A stretch of 64,000 bases of DNA. Source: Erpobdella octoculata. Taxonomy: Eukaryota > Annelida > Clitellata > Hirudinida > Erpobdellidae. Shown in pieces: positions 50,367 to 61,000 of this stretch (positions within the stretch are counted from its first letter, which is position 1; each line of letters opens with the position of its first letter). The notes under the pieces were generated by a model, which had not been told where the DNA came from, ran no database searches, and saw nothing but the letters and a program-made list of their open reading frames with translations. Location of the stretch: assembly GCA_963978895.1 (NCBI GenBank), contig OZ022242.1, positions 3,366,745-3,430,744 of the forward strand. Reading direction: 5' to 3'. A program made the position numbers and the translations under genes.

Positions 50367-51404
50367 GTCATCTTTACATCATCCAGAGTAACATCAAATT
50401 ATTAAGCTATGACGAATTGTGTCCCCATGTCAGTCAATAAACAAAGAGTACAAACTAGGAGAATATTAGAACATTTAATGAACCTCAAATAGTGCAACCA
50501 ATTGCATTCTAGTTACATCAAGACTTCTATATGTATGATATATAACTTTTAAGACCATTCCAGTTTGTTATGTAAATCTATTTATTATCACAGTTATTAT
50601 TATGGTGCAACTGACAATACCAAGCAATACTACTTGAGGCCTAAGGATGGATTTCCTAACTAGGCTGTGTCTAGAGTTTTTATATTAAGATATACGTGCT
50701 CATCTTTTACATGATATTATATCATCATCATCATCATCATCATGTTGCAAATTTTATCAAAGAATTGTACATACATATCTTCTATATTTATTATCAGAAT
50801 GCCAACTGCAAGACGAAGACTTCTGTGTTTCTCTTCATTGTTGAACATGTCTGTGAGGAGTGGGAAGAGAAGAGTCTCGGTTGGTACCCCCATTAACATT
50901 ATTTATTTATTTTATTGCTGCTGCATTAACATAATTTATTCATTAATTATTTTTATTGATGGACTAGGATAAAGAAGCAAGGTATTTTGGGAGCATTTTT
51001 GCTGTAAACTTTTATTAAATATCAAATTTTCCATGGAGGAGAATAATAAAAACATCTCATTCCATAGTAGTAGCTATGAAACTGTTGCACCAAAATGTCA
51101 CCCATTATTAAAGTTATTTCTAATTTTCATCTCAGTGCATTTTTATAGATTTATTAACCAAAGTTGAGTATTCTTTAAAACTGCTCCGATTGTTTATTTG
51201 CTAACAGGTCGTCAACGCAAATGGTTCTCCACGATAGAAGCTCGTCAACACCTGGGTATACACAGGCCTGAACAGGGTGCCTACCTGGATCACCTGGTCC
51301 AGCGGGTCGAGACGAAGCAACAGCACCACCACCACCAGCAGCAGCAACAAAATGGTATTCAGCAGGCATCTCCCGTGAAGGCTTTGGCGGTTTCCCCAGC
51401 CTGA
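41860..51404 (+). CDS. NUDT3: Diphosphoinositol polyphosphate phosphohydrolase (Nudix)
   Basis: The enzyme hydrolyses the beta-phosphate of inositol pyrophosphates (InsP7, InsP8) and also diadenosine polyphosphates, mainly in the cytosol. Exons: 41860-41958, 42573-42728, 50798-50879, 51208-51404. Borders are GT-AG with phases 0, 0 and 1, giving 177 aa (human NUDT3 172). The Nudix box lies at residues 51-73: GGIEPKE, 7 residues, REVYEEAGV, with metal-binding glutamates at 66, 69 and 70. WIVPGGGIE precedes it. Exon 3 matches the KTxVxxFIVExVxEEWE strand-helix. Exon 4 has GRQRKWF (human GRKREWF). The tail has a His4/Gln5 run absent from vertebrates. Invertebrates usually have one gene for the NUDT3/4/10/11 group, so the symbol means the group. 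Intron 2 is 8.1 kb with nested LINEs. Confidence 0.94.
42290..42355. mobile_element. Short transposon fragment, NUDT3 intron 1
   Basis: CTGGGGGCGCTAGTAGCTAC, then GGGGGCATTG and GGGGGCAGTAAAAAG, resemble the GC-rich interior of the hAT-type MITEs here. No ends are visible. Confidence 0.3.
43776..43802. repeat. (AT)n microsatellite, NUDT3 intron 2
   Basis: A pure TA run of about 27 bp. Confidence 0.9.
43915..43965 (-). mobile_element. Helitron-like 3' end with poly-C run
   Basis: The plus strand reads ACTAGCTGGGTTGCCCGGTG, then TTG and about 17 C. On the minus strand this is a terminus of CACCGGGCAACCCAGCTAGT type, ending CTAG|T. No body could be traced. Confidence 0.45.
46290..48543 (+). 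mobile_element. 5'-truncated L2/CR1-type LINE, interrupted
   Basis: The C-terminal part of a LINE reverse-transcriptase ORF lies at about 46300-46995 and 48306-48486, in NUDT3 intron 2 on the same strand. Readable landmarks are CLKLNPDKFELIYFNKSSKS, LVLSRIDYCNSLYYGLP, HWLPLRYRVIFKIC and, after the insert, SYSGPYLWNSLPSSL and FHRGLKTYLFNKFTTERY. A frameshift lies near 46610. The 3' end carries TATATAAATAAATGATTGAT and a (GATT)n tail (48518-48543), typical of L2-like LINEs. It is split by a second LINE at 46996-48294. Another copy lies at 55745-56062. Confidence 0.8.
46996..48294 (-). mobile_element. Jockey/CR1-group LINE inserted in another LINE
   Basis: The minus strand encodes about 330 residues of reverse transcriptase, open from the 5' truncation at 48294 to a stop at 47300. 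Motifs are GVPQGSVLGPLLFLIYINDL, the catalytic FADDTNLF, SLNVSKTNYILF and KFLGVLLDEHLTLKTHIEHV. The 3' end (plus-strand left side) is AATAAATGAAATGAAAAAAA. An 11-bp duplication, TTCGTTCTTCT, flanks it (46985-46995 and 48295-48305). The remaining ORF is uninterrupted, so the insertion is fairly young. No endonuclease or 5' region is present. Clade assignment is provisional. Confidence 0.85.
48751..48808. repeat. (TATG)n microsatellite, NUDT3 intron 2
   Basis: About 58 bp of TATG repeat. Confidence 0.93.
50331..50366. repeat. (ATT)n microsatellite, NUDT3 intron 2
   Basis: About 36 bp of ATT repeat. A short (ATC)n lies at 50722-50743, just before exon 3. Confidence 0.9.
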
Positions 51405-51641
51405 TGTTCCGATGCCTGTTGGAGTCCGCGTTTCTCTTTCTTTGTGTCTATCTCTTCTCGAAAGTCTCTGTAAATTTTTTCTTTGACGATATTTTTTGCC
51501 GAATGTTGCCGCTAGAGAAGGCAATTTAAAGGTTGGCTCGGAGTGTTAATGGATTTTGCAGTTGCGTATGTTGGTCGTTTTGAAGTGTGATTTGCTTTAT
51601 TTGTAAATAGGCGAAAGGATAATCAGTTTATTAAAATAACG

Positions 51642-51647
51642 AATAAA
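51642..51647 (+). promoter_or_regulatory. Candidate poly(A) signal, NUDT3
   Basis: AATAAA about 240 nt after the stop codon. Alternative downstream signals cannot be excluded. Confidence 0.45.
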
Positions 51648-54600
51648 CCTTGAAAATGTTTTGGAGTTAATTTTAATGTTAACTTTCTGTTTAAAAGTAT
51701 GCTAATATTACTTTTAAATAGGCTGTGTGGCAGCTTTTGTACAAAAAATAAATAACTTGGAAGGAGAGATAGAAAGAAAGAAAGAGAAATGTTTGTTGTT
51801 TGTTGAATCTAATTCACCTTGTATGTTACTTTTGTTTCTTTCCTTTATTACTTCTACTATAGAATTTTTTTCTTTCTGTCCTGTTTTCTGTCTCTGTGGA
51901 TATGTATACATTGTTTTGTAATGATTTATCGTGCGTGTGTGTGTGCGTATAGTTGTTTGCGGTGTCATTTCGTAGCAATTTACCGAGTCTGTCACGTAAA
52001 CAAGTCAAGCTCGTAAGTGAGAGGTATGTGTAAGGTGCACGTAACACAGTTTTTAAGTCTCGATGATTGGCTGAAATGGAAAGTTCTTTTTTTTTTATGC
52101 GACTGCCGGAGTTTGTATTTGTAGACTTCGCCAAACAGTTGTAGATTCCAAAGCTATTGGGTTCAGGAATGCACGTGTGTATATATATATATATATATAT
52201 ATACCAGTTTACTGATGTGGTACAGGCTGGAGTGTGCTTTAGTAGTGTTTGCTTCCATCTATGTCATTGTTTTGTTTCACTTTCTTATTTGAGGTGGCAT
52301 TCAAACCAAACCTCATTTCATCGTTTTGATTTCCAGTTTGTTTCCCCCTTGTGCTTCAGCTCAGTTCATCGCATTCTAAATTTTAGACTCTCGAAAATCA
52401 ACCAAACTTAATGCAGGGGTAAGCCAAAATGTCAATTAACATTCTGTTCTGATTTCTAAGTAATTTCTTTACTAGTGATGAACAATTTGGATCAACTGCA
52501 TGTAACTGCTGGGAAACTTATTGAGGAGATTTTAATCTAAAACCATCTTTATGATCTTTGCCATTTTTCTTTTTAAGGAAGGAAATTACTATGAATTTAT
52601 GTTAAACTTACATTTGCACGTTGTTCGACTGCCGGATCTCTGCACGTATAATCGGCAATGCATAACAATTTTATATATAATTTTCATGGTGGGCTGCAAT
52701 TTAATGTATCTTTTTTATTGTGAGTCTTTTTCTTCCTTGTATTGTTTGTGCTCTTCCATCAATTTAAAAAAAAACATTTGTTACTATATTCTATTAAAAG
52801 ATAAATGCATGCAAAGTCATTTTAATGTTTTACTGTTATAATTAATTACTATTATTAGTATTACAGTAATAATCCGTGAGATTATTCTGCACGTTCAGTC
52901 GTTATTTGTTTCCTGTTAATTGTATTAAAAACAATTAAAAACAGGAATTTGAAATAACTATATAAAAAGGCATTATCACGTTTCTTTTCCACGTCTCACG
53001 AAGGTTTCACATTTTAATTTCTAAATAAAATAAAAAACTGAGAAATATTATGCAAATATTATTCGCCATCATCTTCATCGTCGAATACGTATTCAAGCAA
53101 TTTATGGTAGATGTTGTAATTAGCGCATTCAGTAATGAAATATTTTTTAAACGGGTTCGTTTGTGACATTTAATGTTTTCCTGACGATTTTATTTTACAA
53201 CACCTTTCAGTGATTGCATCGACCGAATACTGCGATCCGTGATTCCATTGTTCAATTTCTTCACTGATGAAAATGATCCTAGAAAGTCGTGGATAATTGG
53301 TTTGGATAAATATTGTAAAATATCGGATTGGCTTGCACTGAATCATACTCCTCAGTCTTTTTCATTGATTGGTTCACTGAATGTTCATAGCCAGAATGTG
53401 TTCTAACTTTTCTTTTATCACATGTTCCTGTTCGTGTGTAAGTGTGGTGATGATGATGCTGCAGGTGGTAATATCTTTATGGAACAAAGTTTTATTTTTC
53501 ATATCTCCAGATGAAACTGTTTTAAATAATTATAATTAAAAGTTAGATTCTCTTTGATCATTTCTATTTTCAATATGAGCTCAATTTTAACCAAAGTTTT
53601 TTTTTTTGTTATCGAATTCACACGTCTTGGTCTCACTATTCGAAACAAAATTCACTCTGTTGCCATGTAATTCTTCTATGTGTGTAATTCGAACGATATG
53701 ATTTACTATCAGTACTGTTTGATTCAATAGTGTACAAGTTTCCAGCCCTTAACTGTTTGACCGTAGTTTTTGTGATAGCAATGAATAAGAAGTAAGAACC
53801 TTTACAAGAATGTTGATATCGATGATGATTGTGGATACATCATCAACAAGAATGTTGATAGCAATGATGATTATAGTTACATCGTATGCATGATTATTTT
53901 ACTCTACGATCTTCATTAAGACATAAATATTTGTGTTATGTATTGCTGAATCGCATTATCTTCTGTTGCCTTTCTAATGTTGTACAATGATTGTCATCAA
54001 TTTGACAGTTAGTTACCAACTTATTGCCTGATTCATAATTTGAAGCAACATCTTTTATTTGTTCATTTTTTTTGTACAACTCTCTTTCTCTCTCTCGTTC
54101 TTTATTTTCTCCTTTTTCCAGCTCTTCTATTTCTGTTCTCCTGGCATTGTTAGACATCTGATTCATGCTTTGTATCCATTCAAACTTCTGACTGGCTCTG
54201 ATGTTTTTCAGCATATCAAACAAATTTAAATTTTAATCATAGCTATGTTTGTATCGGATGCAACATCGATCTCTCTCCCTCTCTCTTGCAGATGGTGGTT
54301 TAATTACTTTCCAAAGTTTTACAAATTACCTCCTTGGTAATTAAAAAGTCCGATTGACTGTTCCATTCAGTTTTCGATGTCGATATATGCTTCCGAGTGT
54401 ACGTGTGAGTTTGTAACCATGATTTACATAACAGAATTTATCTCTACGTGTGTACGTTGTTCACCCGTCACTGTCTTCACCATCTGGTCACGCTACCATT
54501 AAGTATTGTCACACCTCAAGTTCACGCTTCTTCGTGGTTTGCAAATTTTTATTATTACTACTAGAGTCCTAAGCGTATCGTGATACGGAAGAAGCTCCTG

Positions 54601-55744
54601 TGTTGTATATTAAGGTGTATTTAAACGTTAATCCAATTTAAATTGGTTAAAAAAACATCTCTGCATGTCTTAGCTTCGGGCTGCCATAGACAGAAAGGTT
54701 TTTCTTTTAGGAGAGACACCTCTCCCTTAACTTTTTAAATATCAGTTTTTTTGGAGTAGTTTAAACTGGTACTTGCTTGTTAATGTATTATCTTTTACTT
54801 TATTTAGAATTGTTGTACTGACAATATAATCTTAGTTATTATTATTATTAATAATTATTATTATCATTACAACATCAATGTCATTTTATTTCGTGTTTTA
54901 GTGATTTTATTTCGGACAGGGTCGCACGATTTTTTGAAACGCCTCGATCGCTGCAGTTTACTTATTCTTGCAGATTTCAATTTAGTGGCCACCAGCTAAC
55001 GATTCGTTACTTTATTTTTTTTTAACGACCAATGACGTGCCACGCGCATGAATACTATTGGTCTGCTGCTTACTGATTGATCGAAAACCAATCGGTATAG
55101 TAACCTGACTGTAAAAGCCTTAATTGTTTGTGTATATTTTTTTTTCTGTTTCACATAGTTACCTACCTATTCAGTCAATCTTGGTTGAGTACCACCATTT
55201 TTTTTGTCAACTTTTTCCTGCTTGAGGAGCACTGTTTTAAGTTTTTTTGTTGGAATGTTTGTTAACTTCTGCTATGAGGGTTTGCATTCAATTGTAATAA
55301 TGAATTTGGAATATTGACGGAATACGATTGAAATTATACATCTTAATTGAAACCTCCTAATACGAAATATAATTTTTGAAAACTCTAATCTGTGACTCGA
55401 ATTTTATTGCAGTGGTCATTAATTTTTATAGTTATATTAAGGGTAACAACAATCAAATATGTGTGACCCAGACCGCTTAGTACAGTGGTATTCCTATAGC
55501 AAAGTCCACGCGTTGAGTCCAGCGTTCAATACCCGTAGCAAAAAATTGATCGGGTAACTAACTTCCTCGGGCTCTCTTATGGCTGTGGTCAACTAAGCTT
55601 TCCGTCGACCAGCCACTTAGGTGAGTAACAGTTTTATAACTGGTGATCAAACACCTTTTGATTTCAGTTAAATGTGGGGTTACAGATAAAATTGTGATTC
55701 CATTTGCAAAACAAGAATAATGTAGAGGGGAAGCATGAGTCAGA
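51648..55744. other. Intergenic between convergent genes
   Basis: No exon recognised. Contains (TA)n at 52180-52203 and scattered T-rich sequence. The minus-strand open frame at 53936-54223 has no recognisable similarity. The sequence at about 55468-55560, with a GTCCAGCGTTCAATACCCG box, faintly resembles a tRNA-derived SINE head. Longer NUDT3 3' UTR isoforms may extend into the left side. Confidence 0.45.
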
Positions 55745-56062
55745 TTTAAAGCGACAATCAATCAATCAATCAATCAATCATTATTTCTATAGCGCTATTT
55801 CCGCAGTGTTCAATAGCGCTCGGTCGTGAACTTAGTAAACAGATATGTTTTAAGTCCACGACGGAAAACTGCGAGAGAAGTAGAGTTAGTAAGAGAAGAA
55901 GGAAGAGAGTTCCAGAGATAGGGACCAGAGTAGGAGAAAGAGCGTTTAGCAAAAGAATGCTTAATAGTGAAGATGCGAGAGTGATTACGAGAAGAAGAAC
56001 GAAGACCAGACTTAGGAGGGATATGTATTAAATTAGTTAAGTAGAGAGGAGAAAGACAGTTT
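55745..56062 (-). mobile_element. Second copy of the L2/CR1-type LINE 3' end
   Basis: This is the reverse complement of the LINE at 46.9-48.5 kb. The (GATT)n tail appears as (AATC)n at 55752-55782, followed by the shared SLPSSL and LKTYLF region, ending by truncation near 56062. It carries the uninterrupted GGTCTTCGTTCTTCTTCTCG junction that is split in the other copy. Confidence 0.88.
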
Positions 56063-56301
56063 ATAAATTAAAGACTTGGTTAAATTACACAAATCCGTCG
56101 TGTACTGGAAACTGGAGTCTCATAAGTTACCAAGTTTTAGATTAATCCCTGGAAAGACTGATAAAATTCTGATCCCTGTTTAGGTGGATGTATGGGTAAA
56201 TTGCAGATATTCATCCTCAACCACCTTTGGCTGGACTCATAGAGAAGATAGTTTGAAAGACAATAAGTGAGGCTTATTTTGTTATGAAATTGGACCTATG
56301 C

Positions 56302-56598
56302 ATAATGTTTAATGGGCAAAAATGGGCTGAAAATCCAGGCAATACAACTTAAATTTTTTTTAACTAATGTGCACCTATAAAGTGCTATATAATTTATTTT
56401 TAATATTAATATCTATCTTTTTTATTTGATGTATTAATATCTTATAGAAACACGGATGCTCTCCAAGCGTATACACTACAGTACAATCAATATTGTACAT
56501 CAATTGTTACATCAATATGAAAAAATAAAGTATGAAAAAGAATTTTTTAAAGTGTTCCCCACGGTCGAATGAGCTTCAGAGAACACTCAAAATTACTT

Positions 56599-56662
<64 letters not shown>

Positions 56663-57015
56663 TCTGGGATTATTAACTTTGCTTGCAACGAGACTAATTA
56701 ATCAACTTTTATTTAGGTATAATGTTTAATGGGCAAAAATGGGCTGAAAATCCAGGCAATACAACTTAAATTTTTTTTAACTAATGTGCACCTATAAAGT
56801 GCTATATAATTTATTTTTAATATTAATATCTATCTTTTTTATTTGATGTATTAATATCTTATAGAAACACGGATGCTCTCCAAGCGTATACACTACAGTA
56901 CAATCAATATTGTACATCAATTGTTACATCAATATGAAAAAATAAAGTATGAAAAAGAATTTTTTAAAGTGTTCCCCACGGTCGAATGAGCTTCAGAGAA
57001 CACTCAAAATTACTT

Positions 57016-57083
<68 letters not shown>

Positions 57084-57139
57084 TCTGGGATTATTAACTT
57101 TGCTTGCAACGAGACTAATTAATCAACTTTTATTTAGGT
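56302..57139. repeat. Near-identical tandem duplication, 417 and 421 bp
   Basis: Copy 1 is 56302-56718 and copy 2 is 56719-57139. Both start ATAATGTTTAATGGGCAAAA, contain GTTCCCCACGGTCGAATGAG and a (TA)n run, and end TTTTATTTAGGT. By eye the only difference is the (TA)n length (copy 2 is about 4 bp longer). Confidence 0.95.
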
Positions 57140-58028
57140 GGCATTTTGATATAAGCCAGCTTGAAATAACGGGATTACACTGGGGACCTGAGCGAGATTA
57201 TACTGATACTGGGGATCTGCAATAGCAAGATTATATTGTAATCATAGGTTCAAACATGTCCAAGCCTCAAATTAATTCCACTCAAAATTTAACTCTATGA
57301 GTTAGAAAGAATTTAATATTGATAATAATAATATTAATGCATCACTCCATTTTTTTTATCTGACACGTCAAAATTCAAATGAAACTAAACCCTAAAACAT
57401 TAATTTATAGTCCGGTTTCGTCTAACCAAGCATACGTACACTTTGTACACGTGACCCTAAACAAGCATACGTACACTTATGTACACGTGACCCTAAACTG
57501 GAGCTCGCTTCATAATTATAACAATAATAATAACAACCATAATAAAGTAACATAACAATATTATTATTATTATTAACAATTACAGAAAAAGCCACACTTT
57601 TTAAGGGATAAACTCTTAAACGTAGTCAAGCTGTGTGCGAAGGAACAGCCCTTGAATTAAAATCCCTTGAATTTAGATTCAAAAATTATATGTAAAAAAT
57701 AATGAAAAAACTGAGAATTTACACACAAAAACATATAAAAAATACATAAAAGGACTTCAATAACTAACAAACAAACATTTCCTGTTTACGACTGTATTGA
57801 GGATGTTACAACGGAGAGGTGTAACAACTTGAATTTAGAATCATTTAGGATGACAAACGAACGATTGATTGGTTAGAATTTCGCAAAATTACTCGATTAA
57901 CTAATTTAAAAAACAGGAACTACATTAGAAAGACAAATCAAAAGTGCCGTACCCCCCTCCTCCAGCGGCCGCACTCGCTGCTGCAACGTACAGCCGACCC
58001 ATGCAAAGAGATGAGAAAAACAATGTTA
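57140..58028. other. 3' flank / 3' UTR of KCMF1
   Basis: No exon seen. A direct repeat of about 34 bp, with CAAGCATACGTACACTT and GTACACGTGACCCTAAAC, lies at 57427-57498. Confidence 0.55.
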
Positions 58029-61000
58029 TCACATTCGTGCTGATTCGATCCTTGCTCCGTTCTCTTCTCTGACCCTGTCGTATCTCTTTCTCTGTGATCC
58101 GGGCTCGGGGCGGTAGCCGACCGGCTGCGGTCCCGCGGCCTGTTCCGGGTCGTCGTGACTCCCGTTGACTTCAAGATTGATACTTGCATCAAGGGCGAGT
58201 GCACTTGCATCTCTTAAGTTGCTTGGCGCTTTGGCCTTTGCCCCCTTATGGACAGGTGATGGAGAAGTTGATGATGCAGGTGATGATGAAGATGTGGATG
58301 AGGTTGAGGAAGACAAAGGCAGGCGAGTGAAAGAAGTAGACGAAGTAGATGCCGGAGAGTGGACGACCTTTTCGTCCTCCGCTGACTGACCTTCGATCTG
58401 GGTCAAGGTTGGACAGAGAGAAAGTAGTTCCTGGACGAAATGAGGTCTCTGAGCCAGGGCTGCTTTGTTTTCTATGGAGATGCTTTCGTCTGTGCCCAGA
58501 CATCTGATAAAAACGAGACGTAAATAACTAACTAGGTTAAACAATTTGGTGTACTTGAAATAGTATTAACAATACAAATATGAGTTCTGGATAAAAAAAA
58601 ACTATTGTACAAATCTATAACGGTGAATATAATCAAACGTGCAACAAAATGTCAGAATCATAACTTTCCTAAGCAATAATATAATTTCGTGATTTACCAA
58701 ATTTCCCTTGAATTGGCTCCGACGCCAACGAGTATGAAGAAAACAAATAATTGAACAGTAAAACTTCTAAGCAGACATCTTTAAGTTACACATTCAGAAA
58801 AAACTTAGATGGGCTTTATATCATTAAAAATCTCCAATATCAAGATGCAAAATTTCGTTCAAATTGAATCAGCGGTTTGAATGATTTTTATATTAATAAT
58901 TAATATTAGATTTTAGAACATTTTGAAACATTCCGTTAATATTTATCATTGTTTCTTTCGTATCGATCATTGTTGCATCTTTGGTTCATTCATAGATATC
59001 ATTGTGCTCGTAGTTCTAATTCATCATATAATAAAATTAATTGAAAATTCTACATTCGTTGTTTTTATAAAATCAGGCGGAACTTTTCGGACACCCTGTA
59101 TAGATTGAAAAATATTATAATAATATCATTTATTTTAAAAACTTCTAGTTCTTCTGAGCTAAGTTAGGGTTGAACGCTTTCCAAAAATGAATTTCAAACT
59201 GGTTTTGAAGAAAGATTTAACCCTAAACACCTTAGGTCCGTAGAAGGACTATACCTGTCATACCAGCCCGAGCCACAAAGCACCCATTTAAATACACATT
59301 TGAAAAATAAATCTAAAGTTGACCAACAAGTTAAGTTGACCAAAACAGAATACCAGACGCAAATACAGACTTGACTAGCAGGAATTGTTGGTTGTTTTTC
59401 AAATGTGCGTCAGTTCCGCTCGGAGGATTGTTCTTCGACACTTCCTGTCCACTGTGATTACTCGCCCTTGCCCCTGCTTCCGATTGGTTGGCAGAACGGG
59501 TCTGCTCTAGGTTGGAGGCTGGCACCTGGTTTCTACGGAAGCAATAAAAGTTATATATAAAGGTGTTTTATTATAAATATATAATAAAAATAACGAGTAA
59601 TATTGTAATAATGCAGGAACAATACATCCTAGGTGCAGTCTTACAAATCAAAATTCACTTCTGCGTCGGCGTAAATTTACGGACAGCAAATTACAAGCAC
59701 AGCGGACAAAAGAAGCTTGTCAAATATGCTAACCCGGAGTTGTACACGAGTCCGATCAGCTTCGACCAAGAATTTTTAACCCAATGGCAAGTCGAATCGA
59801 GACGAACATTTTTTTTATTTAAAATATTTTTTTATTCTACAAAAATATATTGATTTTGTTTTTAAAAAATATGAGCTTAACCGTTAATCAATACTTTGTG
59901 TCATTATAATTGTTAATAACTTAATTAGTACAGTTCAGGTCACATAAGGACATTAAAAATACCGAAACTACGACGTGCGAATGTCTGTTGTGCTAACCTT
60001 CCTGAAGACAGGTGTACTCCGAGTTGCTGAAGATGGTTTGACACGCCCTGAACGTTGCCAGCCAGCCGTCCGCGAACGCTGTTCAGATGTGAAAGCAATT
60101 CTGCACAAAAAAAACACGCATAAATACAATCAGCATTACTGAACGGTCAATAAAATAATTATCATAATTTTAAAAGAACAATCTACACCCCAGATTGTTT
60201 ATAGCAGAACAGACACATTGCCAATTCATTTTTTTGTTTAAATAAACGAAAATCACCAGTGATAGGATCCATAACATCTTTCACCCCCATGGAGGTCAAT
60301 GGCAACCCGGGGTCAATGAGATGTAAGAGCGATCCCCTGATTAGATTCCTGGTTCCTCCGCCCCCACCCATGCTGGTGGGCGTGGCTCCGCCTGATTGGT
60401 TGTTTGAGGATCTGTTTGCCGATTGGTTGTGACGACGGAGGTGCTTGATGTCGGCCAGTTGGTCAGAGTCGTATTGCAAGTAGTTAAGGTAAACAAACTT
60501 AATCAGATCTATGACATTCGATAAACTCTTATTTTAAAACTAGTGATGGCCCGTTGAAAATGACAGAAATTAATTATCGAAGATTGCAGCGCAACCTATC
60601 ATCGTAATGCAAATTTCTAACATACATATACACATAAATACAAACATCTGAAATGGTGTATGTTGATAGAATCACGAGCATGAAGAATTTGAATGAAATT
60701 TAAACAAAAAATTTTTAAGTAAAATAAAGGATATCAGGTCAGCAGCAGAATTTGGATGGATGAGCGCCAAGTGACTGCCGAGGTCATCAGTCATGTGATT
60801 CGGGTCAGCGTCTGGATGGGCAGCACACACGGGGCACAACTAAAAAGCATGGAAAGTTAAAAAGTGATTAGTCATGTTGTACGTATAATCAATCAATAAT
60901 ATCAATCAATCAGTTATGCTCTATATATACATATATTATACATATATTATAAGAATCAGTGATAAAAATTTAGCGAAATATAGCTGATCTGTTGGAAATT

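Noticed and set aside
59070..59105. Mariner-like end CGGACACCCTGTATAGA
   Set aside because: It looks like a mariner-type terminus, but I found no inverted partner within reach.
60183..60479. Starting KCMF1 exon 5 upstream of GAC using a conventional AG acceptor
   Set aside because: No AG with a polypyrimidine tract and the right phase lies just upstream, while AT-AC ends with a U12 branch site give the expected protein.
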